Source of the DNA: Bacteroidota bacterium
GTDB lineage: Bacteria > Bacteroidota > Bacteroidia > Chitinophagales > Saprospiraceae
NCBI GenBank assembly: GCA_963169325.1
Contig: CAUJEY010000010.1
Span: forward strand, 18,499-82,498
Length of the DNA: 64,000 nucleotides
Direction of reading: 5' to 3'
Part shown: positions 38,667 to 49,500 of the stretch, piece after piece
Position numbering within the stretch: position 1 is the stretch's first letter
Layout: the number at the start of each line of letters is the position of its first letter
Translations under genes and position numbers: made by a program
The notes under the pieces: model-generated
What the model saw: only the letters and a program-made list of their open reading frames with translations
Databases searched by the model: none
Told to the model about the DNA's origin: nothing

Positions 38667-38769
38667 CGCCCAATGGCGAAATGACCCAATGACGAAATGA
38701 CGCCCAATGACCAATGACGCCAAATGACCAATGACCTAATGACGCCCAATGACGCAATAACCCAATAAC
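38663..38769. repeat. Degenerate AATGACGCCC-type array filling the hoxUY-hoxH gap
   Basis: ttgacgcccaatggcgaaatgacccaatgacgaaatgacgcccaatgaccaatgacgcc...caataac; unit spacing 7-10 bp. Confidence 0.92.
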
Positions 38770-40224
38770 ATGAGCAAAAAAATAGTCATCGATCCCGTTA
38801 CCCGGGTGGAAGGCCACGGCCGCGTAACGATACACTTAGACGCGTCGGGTGGCGTAGAGTCGGCTTATTTCCACATCGTCGAATTCCGGGGTTTCGAGCG
38901 TTTTATCCAGGGCCGGCCGTACTGGGAAGTGCCGGTGCTGGTGCAGCGTTTGTGCGGTATTTGCCCGGTGAGTCACCATCTCGCCGCCGCCAAAGCGATC
39001 GACCAGATCAACGGCATTGACCCGGAAGGCCTTTCGCCCACGGCGGAGAAGCTGCGCCGGCTGTTGCACTACGGTCAGGTATTTCAGTCGCATGCACTGC
39101 ATTTTTTCTACCTGGCTTCGCCCGATTTGTTGTTCGGTTTTGATGCGCCTGCGGAAAAAAGAAACATCGTTGCCGTGGCGGAAGCCAATAAAGAGCTGGC
39201 GCGAAAAGGTATTCTGATGCGCAAGTTCGGGCAGGAAATTATTAAAGCTATTTCCGGCAAAAGGATACACGGCGTGGCGGCGGTGCCGGGCGGCATGTAC
39301 AAAACATTCACCCCGGTCGAACGCGATTATTTCCTCAATGGACAAGATATTCCGCCCATCGATACCATGATCGAATGGTCGCTGGAGATGCTGGAGTTTA
39401 TCCGCCACTACCACGACGCACATCGCGCCCTGCTCGACGGCTTCGCCAACTATCCCTCGGGGCACCTCGGCTTAGTGCGACCCGACGGCGCCCTCGACCT
39501 CTATCACGGCCTCTTGCGCGCCGTGGACAGCGAAGGCCACAAAATACTGGCCGACGTGCCCACCGATACCTACAACCGCTATTTTTCGGAAGCGGTGGAG
39601 AAATGGACGTACATGAAATTTCCCTACCTGAAACACCTGGGCCGGGAAAAAGGCTGGAACCGCGTGGGCCCCTTGTCGCGGCTCAACGTGTGCGATTATA
39701 TCCCGACCCGCCTGGCTGAACAGGCCCGGCGCCAGATGTTGCAGTACACCGGCCGGAAGGTGAACAACCATACCCTGTACACCCACTGGGCGAGACTGAT
39801 CGAAATGTTGCACTGCGCGGAAGTGGTACGCGACCTGTTGCATGATCCGGATATCTTCAGCGACGACCTGCGCCGCACCGGCAAACCCCGATTGGAAGGC
39901 ATCGGCATCATAGAAGCGCCGCGCGGCACCCTGACGCACCACTATGAAGTAGACGACAAAGGCATGATCACCCGCTGCAACCTCATCGTGTCTACCACCC
40001 ACAACAATGAAGCGATGAACCGCGCCGTTCGTTGGGTGGCCCGGGATGCCCTGAGCCATCAACCGGAAATTACGGAAGGTATGCTCAACCGGGTGGAAGT
40101 GGCCATCCGCGCCTACGATCCCTGCCTGAGCTGCGCCACCCATGCACTGGGTAAAATGCCGCTGCGGGCTGAACTTTATGATCACGAAGGCCAATGCCTG
40201 CAAACCCTGTACCGCCATGCCTGA
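38770..40224 (+). CDS. hoxH: [NiFe]-hydrogenase large subunit HoxH (group 3d type)
   Basis: L1 motif RLCGICPVSHH; L2 motif DPCLSCATHA followed by C-terminal extension LGKMPLRAELYDHEGQCLQTLYRHA. Confidence 0.96.
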   Translation: MSKKIVIDPVTRVEGHGRVTIHLDASGGVESAYFHIVEFRGFERFIQGRPYWEVPVLVQRLCGICPVSHHLAAAKAIDQINGIDPEGLSPTAEKLRRLLHYGQVFQSHALHFFYLASPDLLFGFDAPAEKRNIVAVAEANKELARKGILMRKFGQEIIKAISGKRIHGVAAVPGGMYKTFTPVERDYFLNGQDIPPIDTMIEWSLEMLEFIRHYHDAHRALLDGFANYPSGHLGLVRPDGALDLYHGLLRAVDSEGHKILADVPTDTYNRYFSEAVEKWTYMKFPYLKHLGREKGWNRVGPLSRLNVCDYIPTRLAEQARRQMLQYTGRKVNNHTLYTHWARLIEMLHCAEVVRDLLHDPDIFSDDLRRTGKPRLEGIGIIEAPRGTLTHHYEVDDKGMITRCNLIVSTTHNNEAMNRAVRWVARDALSHQPEITEGMLNRVEVAIRAYDPCLSCATHALGKMPLRAELYDHEGQCLQTLYRHA

Positions 40225-40654
40225 CCCCCTGCTCATCATCGGTATCGGCAACAGCAGCCGGGGCGACGACGGACTGGGCTGGGCTTTTCTCGACACGATT
40301 AGCCAAATGCAGCCACCTCCCGGCCAACTGGAATACCGCTATCAACTCGTGGTGGAAGACGCTGAATTGCTGACCCGGTATCCCCGGGTACTCTTTGTGG
40401 ATGCGTGCGAAAACGACCAGCCCGACGGTTTTTCCCTGGAACCCTGCCGGCCCGATCCTGTTGCGGAAATTTACACCCATCAGCAGACGCCGGGGGCCGT
40501 TCTTTTCCTCTGTCAGGAATTGTACGGACACCGGCCGGAGGCCTGGTGCCTGCGGATACAGGGGTATGTGTGGGATTTTGATACGGGGTTGACGGTAAAG
40601 GGAAGAGAAAATTTGGAAAAGGCGGTGGAGGTTTTTAAACCTTGGCAAATATGA
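40217..40654 (+). CDS. hoxW: Hydrogenase maturation protease (HoxW/HycI family)
   Basis: Start at MPDPLLIIGIGNSSRGDDGLGWAFLD, overlapping the hoxH stop by 8 nt; VLFVDACENDQ motif. Confidence 0.9.
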   Translation: MPDPLLIIGIGNSSRGDDGLGWAFLDTISQMQPPPGQLEYRYQLVVEDAELLTRYPRVLFVDACENDQPDGFSLEPCRPDPVAEIYTHQQTPGAVLFLCQELYGHRPEAWCLRIQGYVWDFDTGLTVKGRENLEKAVEVFKPWQI

Positions 40655-40674
40655 ATGCGCTGGACAGACGACAG

Positions 40675-40971
40675 ATGAAGATTAATATGGGAATGACAAT
40701 TCCTATCCTTTTGGCTATGTTTATTTCTTGTAAAAACCAAGAAAGGATTAAGCCCGAAGGTTTTGTTGAAAGGACAGTTCTTCTCGAAGATGATTACCCG
40801 GATACGCCATTTTGTAAGGTTAATCTATTTATACCGCCCGAATTTGACACCCTTTTGAAATGGGTTGATTATTCCGATTGCACTTGCTGTGATTTGAAAA
40901 AGTACAGGTTCACGTCTTCAAAGGGCTGTTTTCAACCAATGCATACCAAATACTACAATCGATTCACATAG
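40675..40971 (+). CDS. Small hypothetical lipoprotein
   Basis: MKINMGMTIPILLAMFISCKNQ signal/lipobox; no family recognised; upstream alternative start at 40642. Confidence 0.5.
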   Translation: MKINMGMTIPILLAMFISCKNQERIKPEGFVERTVLLEDDYPDTPFCKVNLFIPPEFDTLLKWVDYSDCTCCDLKKYRFTSSKGCFQPMHTKYYNRFT

Positions 40972-41023
40972 GCCCGAATTAATACAGATCCTCGTAAGAA
41001 CTCAAATTGATATTTAATGATGC

Positions 41024-42661
41024 TCACGCCATCACCACATCCCCATACATCTCCGCCTTCATCTGGTGTATCTTCTCGCTATGCAAATAGTCCCCGTAGG
41101 TCATATTCTGATCAATCAGGCCGTTCGGCGTAATTTCAATAATGCGGTTGGCTACAGAGTCCAGAATCTGATAGTCGTGTGAGGTGAAAAGGATATTGCC
41201 GGTAAATTCCTGCATACCGTTGTTCAGGGCGGTGATCGATTCCAGATCGAGGTGGTTGGTCGGTTCGTCGAGAATCAGAAAGTTGGCATTGGCGAGCATG
41301 ATTTTAGACATCATACAGCGCACTTTTTCGCCGCCTGACAATACCCCGGAGCGCTTGAACACCTCTTCGCCGGCGAACAACATACGTCCGAGAAATCCTC
41401 GAATAAAACCCTCGTCTTTTTCTTTAGAATATTGGCGCAACCAATCCATCAGGCTCATATCCTGATCCCCGGAGAAAAACACACTGTTATCGTTGGGCAG
41501 GTAATGTGGCGTGATCGTCTGGCCAAATTGAAAGCGGCCTTCATAATCGGTGTCTTCCCCGGCAAGGATATTAAACAAGGCGGTCACTGCCGAAGCGTTG
41601 CGGCTGAGTACGGCGATTTTTTCCCCTTTATTGAAACGTAGATACAAGTTTTTGAACAGGTACTCGCCGCTGTCATTCTTTTTCGACAGGTTTTCAACAT
41701 CCAGAATTACATCTCCGGGCTCGCGCTCGGGTTTGAAAATAATGTACGGGTAGCGGCGGCTGGAAACCTGGATTTCTTCCAGGTTTAATTTTTCCAGGGC
41801 TTTTTTACGGCTGGTCGCCTGTTTTGATTTGGAAGCATTGGCCGAAAAACGGGCGATAAAGTCCATCATTTCCTGGCGTTTTTGCTCCACCTTTTTGTTT
41901 TTATCGGCCATTTGGCGCGACAGCAGCTGGCTGGATTCGTACCAGAACGTATAGTTGCCGGTGTACATCCGGATTTTGCCGAAATCCACGTCTACAACGT
42001 GGGTACATACCATGTCCAAAAAGTGCCGGTCGTGCGAGACCACGATGACGATGTTCTGGTAATCCGCCAGAAAATCGCACAGCCATTCGGTGGTTTCTGC
42101 ATCCAGGTCATTGGTCGGTTCGTCCATGAGCAGAATATCGGGCGCGCCGAACAAGGCCTGGGCCAGCAGCACTTTTACGCGCTCCGAACCATCGAGGTCT
42201 TTCACTAATTTGTAGTGCCGGGATTCGTGGACACCCAGGTTACTGAGCAATTCTGCGGCATCGGTTTCGGCCATCCAGCCGTTCATTTCACCAAATTCCC
42301 CTTCGAGTTCGGCGGCCCGCATGGAGTCCGCTTCGGTCGCATCGGGATTATCGTAAATGGCATTTTTTTCGTTCATGATATCATAGAGCCGCCGGTGGCC
42401 CATGATCACGGTGTCCAACACCGGGTACTCATCAAATGCAAAGTGGTTTTGGCTGAGCACGGCCATCCGCTCGCCGGGGGTTATCTCGATAGAGCCCCGG
42501 GTACTATCTATTTCTCCAGACAGAATTTTCAGAAAAGTAGACTTGCCGGCGCCGTTTGCGCCGATGACGCCGTAACAATTGCCTTTTACAAATTTAAGAT
42601 TGACCTCATCAAAAAGGACCCGCTTGCCGAACTGCAAGGCCAGATTGTTAACTGATAGCAT
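41024..42661 (-). CDS. ABC-F family ATPase
   Basis: Two ATP-binding domains (GANGAGKST; LSGGEKVRCMMSKIMLANANFLILDEPTNHLD), no TM segments. Confidence 0.94.
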   Translation of the reverse strand: MLSVNNLALQFGKRVLFDEVNLKFVKGNCYGVIGANGAGKSTFLKILSGEIDSTRGSIEITPGERMAVLSQNHFAFDEYPVLDTVIMGHRRLYDIMNEKNAIYDNPDATEADSMRAAELEGEFGEMNGWMAETDAAELLSNLGVHESRHYKLVKDLDGSERVKVLLAQALFGAPDILLMDEPTNDLDAETTEWLCDFLADYQNIVIVVSHDRHFLDMVCTHVVDVDFGKIRMYTGNYTFWYESSQLLSRQMADKNKKVEQKRQEMMDFIARFSANASKSKQATSRKKALEKLNLEEIQVSSRRYPYIIFKPEREPGDVILDVENLSKKNDSGEYLFKNLYLRFNKGEKIAVLSRNASAVTALFNILAGEDTDYEGRFQFGQTITPHYLPNDNSVFFSGDQDMSLMDWLRQYSKEKDEGFIRGFLGRMLFAGEEVFKRSGVLSGGEKVRCMMSKIMLANANFLILDEPTNHLDLESITALNNGMQEFTGNILFTSHDYQILDSVANRIIEITPNGLIDQNMTYGDYLHSEKIHQMKAEMYGDVVMA

Positions 42662-42844
42662 CGAAATTGGATATGAAATTTAAAAATGGGCGCAAAGGTA
42701 CGGGTTTTAAGGGAACCTTGTGGTTTAAAATATTGGCGATGCGACCGGCAAATGCCCCGTCCGTCGAATCCTGCATGCCGCGGTTTCTTAATCCACCTGA
42801 CGTCGCCGTACCTTGGCGTCGTTCTATACCAAATCAGCACGTCC

Positions 42845-45010
42845 ATGAAAAAATATCAACTGCTCTTTTTTGTTCTGCTCGTCGCCACCGTGTTTCTGGA
42901 GGCCCAATCCAATATCACCATGGCCGATGCCATCCTCAAGGGCCGCACGGCACTCGCGCCGGCCAACCTGAAACAGGTGCAATGGGTACCCGGGACCAAC
43001 CAGTTTACGCACGCGCTCAACGGCAAACTTGTACGGACGAACGCCGCCAACGGGAGCACAGACACCCTCGATATACTGACTGCCATCAATACAGACCTGG
43101 AAAAACAAGGCTCGACGCCCTTGGCCGCCATGCCCGCCATTACCTGGCTCGATGACAAAAACCTTTGGTTCAAAACGGAAAAGGGTATTTACACCTACAC
43201 GCTCAACGGCGATTTGAACCGAAAAAACGGATTCCCCGCTGAAGGGGAAAACGCCGATATCCACGAAAAAACATTTAAAGTTGCCTACACCCGCGAGAAG
43301 GGTTTGTGGATCAATATCGGCGGCAAAGATCTGGGCGTAGCCCAAAGCGAAAAAGACGGTATCGTGTACGGCGAGAGCGTACACCGGCAGGAGTTCGGGA
43401 TTTCTAAAGGCACCTTTTGGAGTCCCTCGGGCCGCTATCTGGCTTTTTACCGTATGGACGAAAGTATGGTGACCCCATATCCCATTTACGTGCTCGATTC
43501 CATGCCCGCTCAGGCGCGTTTTGTGCGTTACCCTTATGCCGGCGCTGCGAGTCACCACGTCACCGTGGGCGTATACGACACGCAAAGCGGCCAGAAATGG
43601 TACCTGAACACGGGCGAACCCGCCGAGCAGTTTCTGACCAATGTGGCCTGGTCGTCCGACGACAAATACGTGCTCATCGCCGTCGTCAATCGCGAGCAAA
43701 ACCACCTGTGGCTGCGCCAATACGACGCGGCAACGGGCGCTTTTGTAAAAACACTGTTTGAAGAAAGCAACGACAAGTGGGTGGAGCCCGAACAGCCGGC
43801 GCAATTCGTGCCGGGCAAAAACGACCAGTTCGTGTGGCAAAGCGAGCGCGACGGGTTCAACCATTTATACCTGTACGATCTAAACGGCAAACTGCTCCGC
43901 CGGTTGAGCGAGGGCAAATTCCCCGTCACGACGTTCTACGGGTTTTCCGCCAACGGCGAAACCTGTTTTTACCAAACGGCCGACGAAAGCGGCCTGAACC
44001 GGCACATCTGGGCGGCCAACCTGAAAACCGGCGCAGCCACCCGGCTGAGCGACGAGGAGGGTATGCACAACGCCCTGGTGAACAAAAACGGCGACTGGGT
44101 GATCGACGTATTCAGCAGTGCCGCCACCCCGCGCAATATTTATACGTTTCCGGTGAAAAAACCGGCGGAACGCAAGATCGTGTTCAGCGCGAAAAATCCG
44201 CTGGAGGGCTACGCGATGGGCCAGGTCAAAATGTTCAGCATCCCCTCGCCCGGCGGGCCTGCCCTCAACGCCCGGATGGTGCTGCCCCCGAACTTCGACC
44301 CTGCGAACAAATACCCCGTGCTGGTGTACCTGTACAATGGCCCGCACGCCCAACTCGTGGCCAATACCTGGCTCGGCGCCGCCGAGCTCTGGATGCATCG
44401 TATGGCTCAGCAGGGCTGTATCGTATTCACGGTGGACGGGCGCGGCTCGGCCAATCGCGGTTTCGAGTTTGAAAGCGCCCTGCACCGCCGGATCGGCGAC
44501 GTGGAAATCGAGGATCAACTCGCCGGCGTCCGCTACCTGAAAGACCAACCGTTTGTGGATTCTACCCGCCTGGGGGTGTTCGGCTGGAGTTACGGCGGCT
44601 TTATGACCACTTCGCTCATGACCCGGCCTGAAGCCAAAGGAATTTTCAAATGCGGCGTGGCGGGCGGCCCGGTGATCGACTGGCGGATGTATGAGATCAT
44701 GTACACCGAACGGTACATGGACACGCCCCAGGAAAATCCCGACGGCTATGCCAAAAACAACCTGTTCAACTACATCGACAACCTCGACGGGCGCCTGCTG
44801 ATGATCCATGGCTCTTCCGACGACGTAGTGCTGTGGCAACATTCGCTGCGCTATATCCGGGAATGTGTGAGAAAAGGCAAACAGATCGATTATTTCGTGT
44901 ATCCCGAACATTTGCACAATGTAATGGGCAAAGACCGGGTGCATTTGTTTGAAAAAATAGACCGGTTTTTTCAGGAAAATTTGTTGCGCGCAGAGGATCG
45001 GCGGCCTTGA
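42845..45010 (+). CDS. S9 family prolyl oligopeptidase (DPP IV-like)
   Basis: Start set at MKKYQLLFFVLLVATVFLEAQ; FGWSYGGFMT catalytic Ser; VYLYNGPHAQLV; HLHNV His. Confidence 0.94.
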   Translation: MKKYQLLFFVLLVATVFLEAQSNITMADAILKGRTALAPANLKQVQWVPGTNQFTHALNGKLVRTNAANGSTDTLDILTAINTDLEKQGSTPLAAMPAITWLDDKNLWFKTEKGIYTYTLNGDLNRKNGFPAEGENADIHEKTFKVAYTREKGLWINIGGKDLGVAQSEKDGIVYGESVHRQEFGISKGTFWSPSGRYLAFYRMDESMVTPYPIYVLDSMPAQARFVRYPYAGAASHHVTVGVYDTQSGQKWYLNTGEPAEQFLTNVAWSSDDKYVLIAVVNREQNHLWLRQYDAATGAFVKTLFEESNDKWVEPEQPAQFVPGKNDQFVWQSERDGFNHLYLYDLNGKLLRRLSEGKFPVTTFYGFSANGETCFYQTADESGLNRHIWAANLKTGAATRLSDEEGMHNALVNKNGDWVIDVFSSAATPRNIYTFPVKKPAERKIVFSAKNPLEGYAMGQVKMFSIPSPGGPALNARMVLPPNFDPANKYPVLVYLYNGPHAQLVANTWLGAAELWMHRMAQQGCIVFTVDGRGSANRGFEFESALHRRIGDVEIEDQLAGVRYLKDQPFVDSTRLGVFGWSYGGFMTTSLMTRPEAKGIFKCGVAGGPVIDWRMYEIMYTERYMDTPQENPDGYAKNNLFNYIDNLDGRLLMIHGSSDDVVLWQHSLRYIRECVRKGKQIDYFVYPEHLHNVMGKDRVHLFEKIDRFFQENLLRAEDRRP

Positions 45011-45016
45011 AAAGGC

Positions 45017-45099
45017 AAAATGTAAAAGTCAAAAGTCAAAATGTAAAAGGGCATCTTGCGCGGCAACTTTTACATTTTTTATTTTGACTTTTACATTTT
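45017..45099. repeat. ~33-bp imperfect inverted repeat (AAAATGTAAAAGTC units) between convergent genes
   Basis: aaaatgtaaaagtcaaaagtcaaaatgtaaaag...cttttacattttttattttgacttttacatttt. Confidence 0.92.
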
Positions 45100-46524
45100 G
45101 ACTTTCATCTGCTCTTCCATCACCGCCGCCGCTTCCCGCCCCTCCGCAATAGCCCACACCACCAGCGATTGCCCGCGCCGGGCATCACCGGCGACAAAAA
45201 CCCGGGGATGGGCAGTCCGGTAGTCTTCCCCCGGAATCAGTCCGCGCTCGTCGGGTAACAAATCCAGTTGCTCCCAGATCGCGCCCGGCGCCACACCCCG
45301 GTATCCGATTGCGATCAGCGCGAGGTCGCAAGGGATTTCGCGTTCGCTGCCCGGTTTTTCCCGGAAAACATATCGGCCGGTAGTAGAATCTTTTTCCCAA
45401 ATCAAATCGGCGACGACCAGCCCTTTTACCCGGCCATCCGGGGCGGATACAAAGGACTTGGTTTGCACTTCCCAGGCGCGCGCGCAGCCTTCTTCGTGCG
45501 AAGAGGAGGTCGTCAGCGTCATGGGCATAAGGGGCCAGGGATCGTAGTCGCTTCGTTCGTCGGCGGGGCGGGGGCGGTATTGCAACTGAGCCACGGAAAG
45601 CGCACCCTGCCGGTTGGCCGTGCCCACGCAGTCGGAGCCGGTGTCGCCGCCGCCGATGACCACCACGTGTTTGCCGGCGGCCAAAATATCGGGCTCCGCA
45701 AACGATTCGCCGGTCACCCGGCGGTTGTTTTGCGTAAGATAATCCATCGCATAATGCACGCCCGGCAACTCGTGTCCGGGAATATTCAAGGCCCGGGGCC
45801 GCGCCGCGCCGATGCACAGCAACACGACATCGTTGTGGCGCAATAGTTCATCCGTTGTAAGATCCAAACCGATCTCGACACCGCATTGAAACACAATACC
45901 CTCCGCCTCCAGGAGGCGAATGCGGCGTTCTACGATCCATTTTTCCAGTTTAAAATCGGGAATGCCATAACGCAGCAAACCACCGGGGTATCTGTCTTTT
46001 TCATAAACAGTTACGGTGTGCCCTTTGCGGTTCAATTCATCCGCCGCGGCTAAACCGGCCGGTCCCGATCCGATCACCGCTACCTTTTTTCCTGAGCGAT
46101 GAACAGGTGGCCGTGGCTGCACCAACCCACGGGCAAAAGCCGTTTCAATAATGGCTTGCTCCACGTGTTCGATGGCTACGGGATCCTGGTTGATGCCCAG
46201 CACACAGGCGTGCTCGCAGGGCGCCGGACAAATCCGGCCGGTGAACTCCGGGAAGTTGTTGGTTTTTGCCAACAACTGATAGGCCAACCCCCAATCTTCG
46301 TGATACACTGCTTCGTTGAAATCGGGGATCAGGTTGCCCAGCGGGCAGCCGTTGTGGCAAAACGGCACGCCGCAGCCCATACAACGGGTCGCCTGTTCGC
46401 GTGTTTGCTCCTGGGTGAAGACTTCGCTGTGTATCACATCCTGGAAATCGAACACCCGTTCTTCCACCGGGCGGTAGGGCGGCGTTTGGCGAGGGTATTT
46501 GAGAAAACCTTTCGGGTCGGACAT
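45091..46524 (-). CDS. gltD: Glutamate synthase small subunit
   Basis: CMGCGVPFCHNGCPLGNLIPDFNEAVY...GSGPAGLAAADELNRKGHTVTVYEKDRYPGGLLRYGIP. Confidence 0.96.
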   Translation of the reverse strand: MSDPKGFLKYPRQTPPYRPVEERVFDFQDVIHSEVFTQEQTREQATRCMGCGVPFCHNGCPLGNLIPDFNEAVYHEDWGLAYQLLAKTNNFPEFTGRICPAPCEHACVLGINQDPVAIEHVEQAIIETAFARGLVQPRPPVHRSGKKVAVIGSGPAGLAAADELNRKGHTVTVYEKDRYPGGLLRYGIPDFKLEKWIVERRIRLLEAEGIVFQCGVEIGLDLTTDELLRHNDVVLLCIGAARPRALNIPGHELPGVHYAMDYLTQNNRRVTGESFAEPDILAAGKHVVVIGGGDTGSDCVGTANRQGALSVAQLQYRPRPADERSDYDPWPLMPMTLTTSSSHEEGCARAWEVQTKSFVSAPDGRVKGLVVADLIWEKDSTTGRYVFREKPGSEREIPCDLALIAIGYRGVAPGAIWEQLDLLPDERGLIPGEDYRTAHPRVFVAGDARRGQSLVVWAIAEGREAAAVMEEQMKVKM

Positions 46525-46541
46525 ATTTGGCCAATGATGAA

Positions 46542-49500
46542 TTATAAATGATGAATTTCCAATAAGGCATTTTCGGCATGCGGTTTAGCCTCATTCGCCA
46601 AAGCTTTTTTATACTCCACCGGGATCACCTTAACGAAATGCGCGCAGTGCTGCGCCCAGTCGTGCAAAAACTCCAGGGCCCGTGCGCTGCCGGTAAAATG
46701 AAAATGTTGTCGAATCAAGCGCTGTACCTGCTCCAGGTCTGTTTCTGATAGTGGGTCCAGGTCAATATGGGCTAAATTGCAGCGCTGCGGGAACCGGCCT
46801 TCGGGATCGTACATATAGGCAATACCGCCGGTCATGCCGGCCGCGAAATTGCGCCCCGTTTCCCCAAGCACCACCACCGTGCCGCCGGTCATATACTCGC
46901 AGCCATGATCGCCGATGCCTTCCACTACGGCCGTAGCGCCACTGTTGCGTACCGCAAAACGTTCGCCGGCTTGCCCGCAGATATAGGCTTCGCCGGACGT
47001 CGCGCCAAACAGGGCGACATTGCCGGTTACTATTTGTTCCCATGCTTTAAACCGGGCCTGACGGTCGGGCCAAACGGCCAAACGCGCGCCGGAAAGACCT
47101 TTGCCGAAATAGTCATTCGCTTCGCCTTCCAGCGCCAGTTCCAGTCCTTTTGCCGCAAATGCGCCGAAACTCTGGCCGGCCGAACCACGGAAATGCAACC
47201 GGATACATCCATCAGGCAGCCCCGCAGCCCGCCATTGCCGGCTGATTTTACTCGATAAAATGGTACCAACGGCCCGGTCCGTGTTGTGGATAGGAAGGGC
47301 CGTTTCGTACGGCGAAGCATTGCGGAGCGACTGAGCGGCTAATTCAGCAATTTTATAATCCAGGCGGTTTTTCAAGAGGTGGTCGGAAGGACGGGTATCC
47401 GCCGTTTTTTCCGGTTCGTAATAAACCGGGGTCGTTTCTTTATACAACAAGGCGCTCAGGTCGAGCCGGCGCGCTTTTCCGGCTGGCAGGTCGCTGCGTT
47501 CGCGAAGCATTTCCACCCGGCCCACCATTTCTGTCACTGTGCGGAAACCCAATTCAGCCATAATATGGCGCAGGTCTTCTGCCAGGAAGGTGAAGAAGTT
47601 GATAACATGTTCCGGTTTCCCGCTAAATCGTTGCCGCAAAACGGGGTCCTGGGTGGCGATGCCTACCGGGCAGGTATTCAGGTGGCATTTGCGCATCATG
47701 ATACACCCCTCAGCTACCAGTGCCGCCGTGGCAATGCTCCACTCCTCAGCGCCCAGCAAAGTAGCGACAGCCAGGTCGCGGCCGGTGCGCACCTGACCGT
47801 CGGCTTGCAGCACCACGCGCCGGCGCAGCCCGTTGCGCACGAGTGTCTGGTGCGTTTCGGCCAGGCCCAGTTCCCAGGGCAAACCGGCATGGCGGATGCT
47901 GCTGAGCGGTGAAGCGCCGGTACCGCCGTCGTGCCCGGAAATGAGCAGGGTGTCGGCGCGGGCTTTGGCTACGCCGGCGGCGATGATACCGACACCGGCC
48001 TTAGACACGAGTTTTACGCTGATGCGGGCACGCGGATTGGCACTTTTCAGGTCGAAGATCAGTTGGGCCAGGTCTTCTATAGAGTAAATATCGTGGTGCG
48101 GCGGCGGCGAAATCAGGCCTACTCCCGGTGTGGCGTGGCGTACATGGGCAATCCAGGGGTCAACTTTATGTCCGGGCAATTGGCCGCCTTCGCCGGGTTT
48201 GGCGCCTTGCGCCATTTTAATCTGTAGTTCGTCGGCATTCACCAGATACCAGCTCGTTACCCCGAAACGGCCCGATGCGACCTGCTTGATGGCACTGCGC
48301 GCACTGTCGCCATTGGGCAAGGGGTCGTACCGGCTTTCGTCTTCGCCGCCTTCGCCGCTGTTGCTTTTGGCGCCGATGCGGTTCATGGCTATAGCCAGAT
48401 TGGAATGCGCTTCGTGCGACAACGAACCGAACGACATAGCGCCGGTAGAAAAGCGCCGGAGGATGGCTCCTACCGGCTCCACTTCTTCCAGGGGAATGGG
48501 ATGGCCTTTGCGAAATGTCAGCAAGCCGCGCAGGGTGAGCACGGTTTGGTTTTGGTGATCGATACGTTGCGCGTATTTTTTATAAGTAGAAAAACTACCC
48601 GTTCGAACGGCGTGTTGCAATAGGTGGATCGTTTGCGGATCAAACAGGTGCGCTTCGCCATCGCGTTGCCATTGGTACAGGCCGCCGTGTGGCAGCATAT
48701 CCAACGGGGTTTGGAAGGTAGCCCGATGCCATAAGAGGCATTCCGTGGCAATATCATCGAAGTCGAGGCCGCCAATACGGGAGATGGTGCCGGCAAAGCA
48801 GTGTTTGACAACCGCTTCGCCGATACCCAGGGCTTCGAACAACTGCGCGCCGATATACGATTGCACGGCGGAAACGCCCATTTTGGACAAAATTTTCAAC
48901 AGGCCTTTGTTGCAGGCATAGCGGTATTGCTGGACATATTTTTCTGATGTTGCCGCTCCGGCCTCCTGTTTCAATTGGGCAACAGACTCCAGTGCCAGAT
49001 ATGGGTTCACGGCATTGGCGCCGTATCCGAGCAGGGTGGCTAAATGGTGCGTTTCGCGGGCGTCGCCGGTTTCCACCACGATGGCGGTATGGCTGCGCAG
49101 TCCTGCCCGGCTAAGGTGCTGATGCACGGCGCCGGTGGCCAGCAGCGCCGGGATAGGGGCCTGGCGGGCATCGGCGATCCGGTCGGAAAGGATGAGCAGG
49201 TGACGGCCCTGGCGCACCTGGTCCTCCGCCTCGGCGCAGAGATGATCCAGCGCGGCACGGAGGCGTCCCTTTTGAGCATCTGCCGGAAATACTATATCCA
49301 GCTGAGCCGGCCGGAAATACGGATGCTCCAGATTTTTCAGTTTTGCCAATTCGTTGTTCAACAATACCGGCGATTCCAGGTGGATGCAACGCGGGTGTTC
49401 GGCATACAGATCGAGGGGGTTTTTGGACCCGCCCAACGGACTATAGAGCGACATCACGGCCCGTTCGCGGATGGGGTCGATCGGCGGATTGGTGACCTGT

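Noticed and set aside
42824-44944. Long minus-strand ORFs antisense to the S9 peptidase (42824-43864, 43880-44944)
   Set aside because: Shadow ORFs; the plus-strand gene has clear catalytic motifs.
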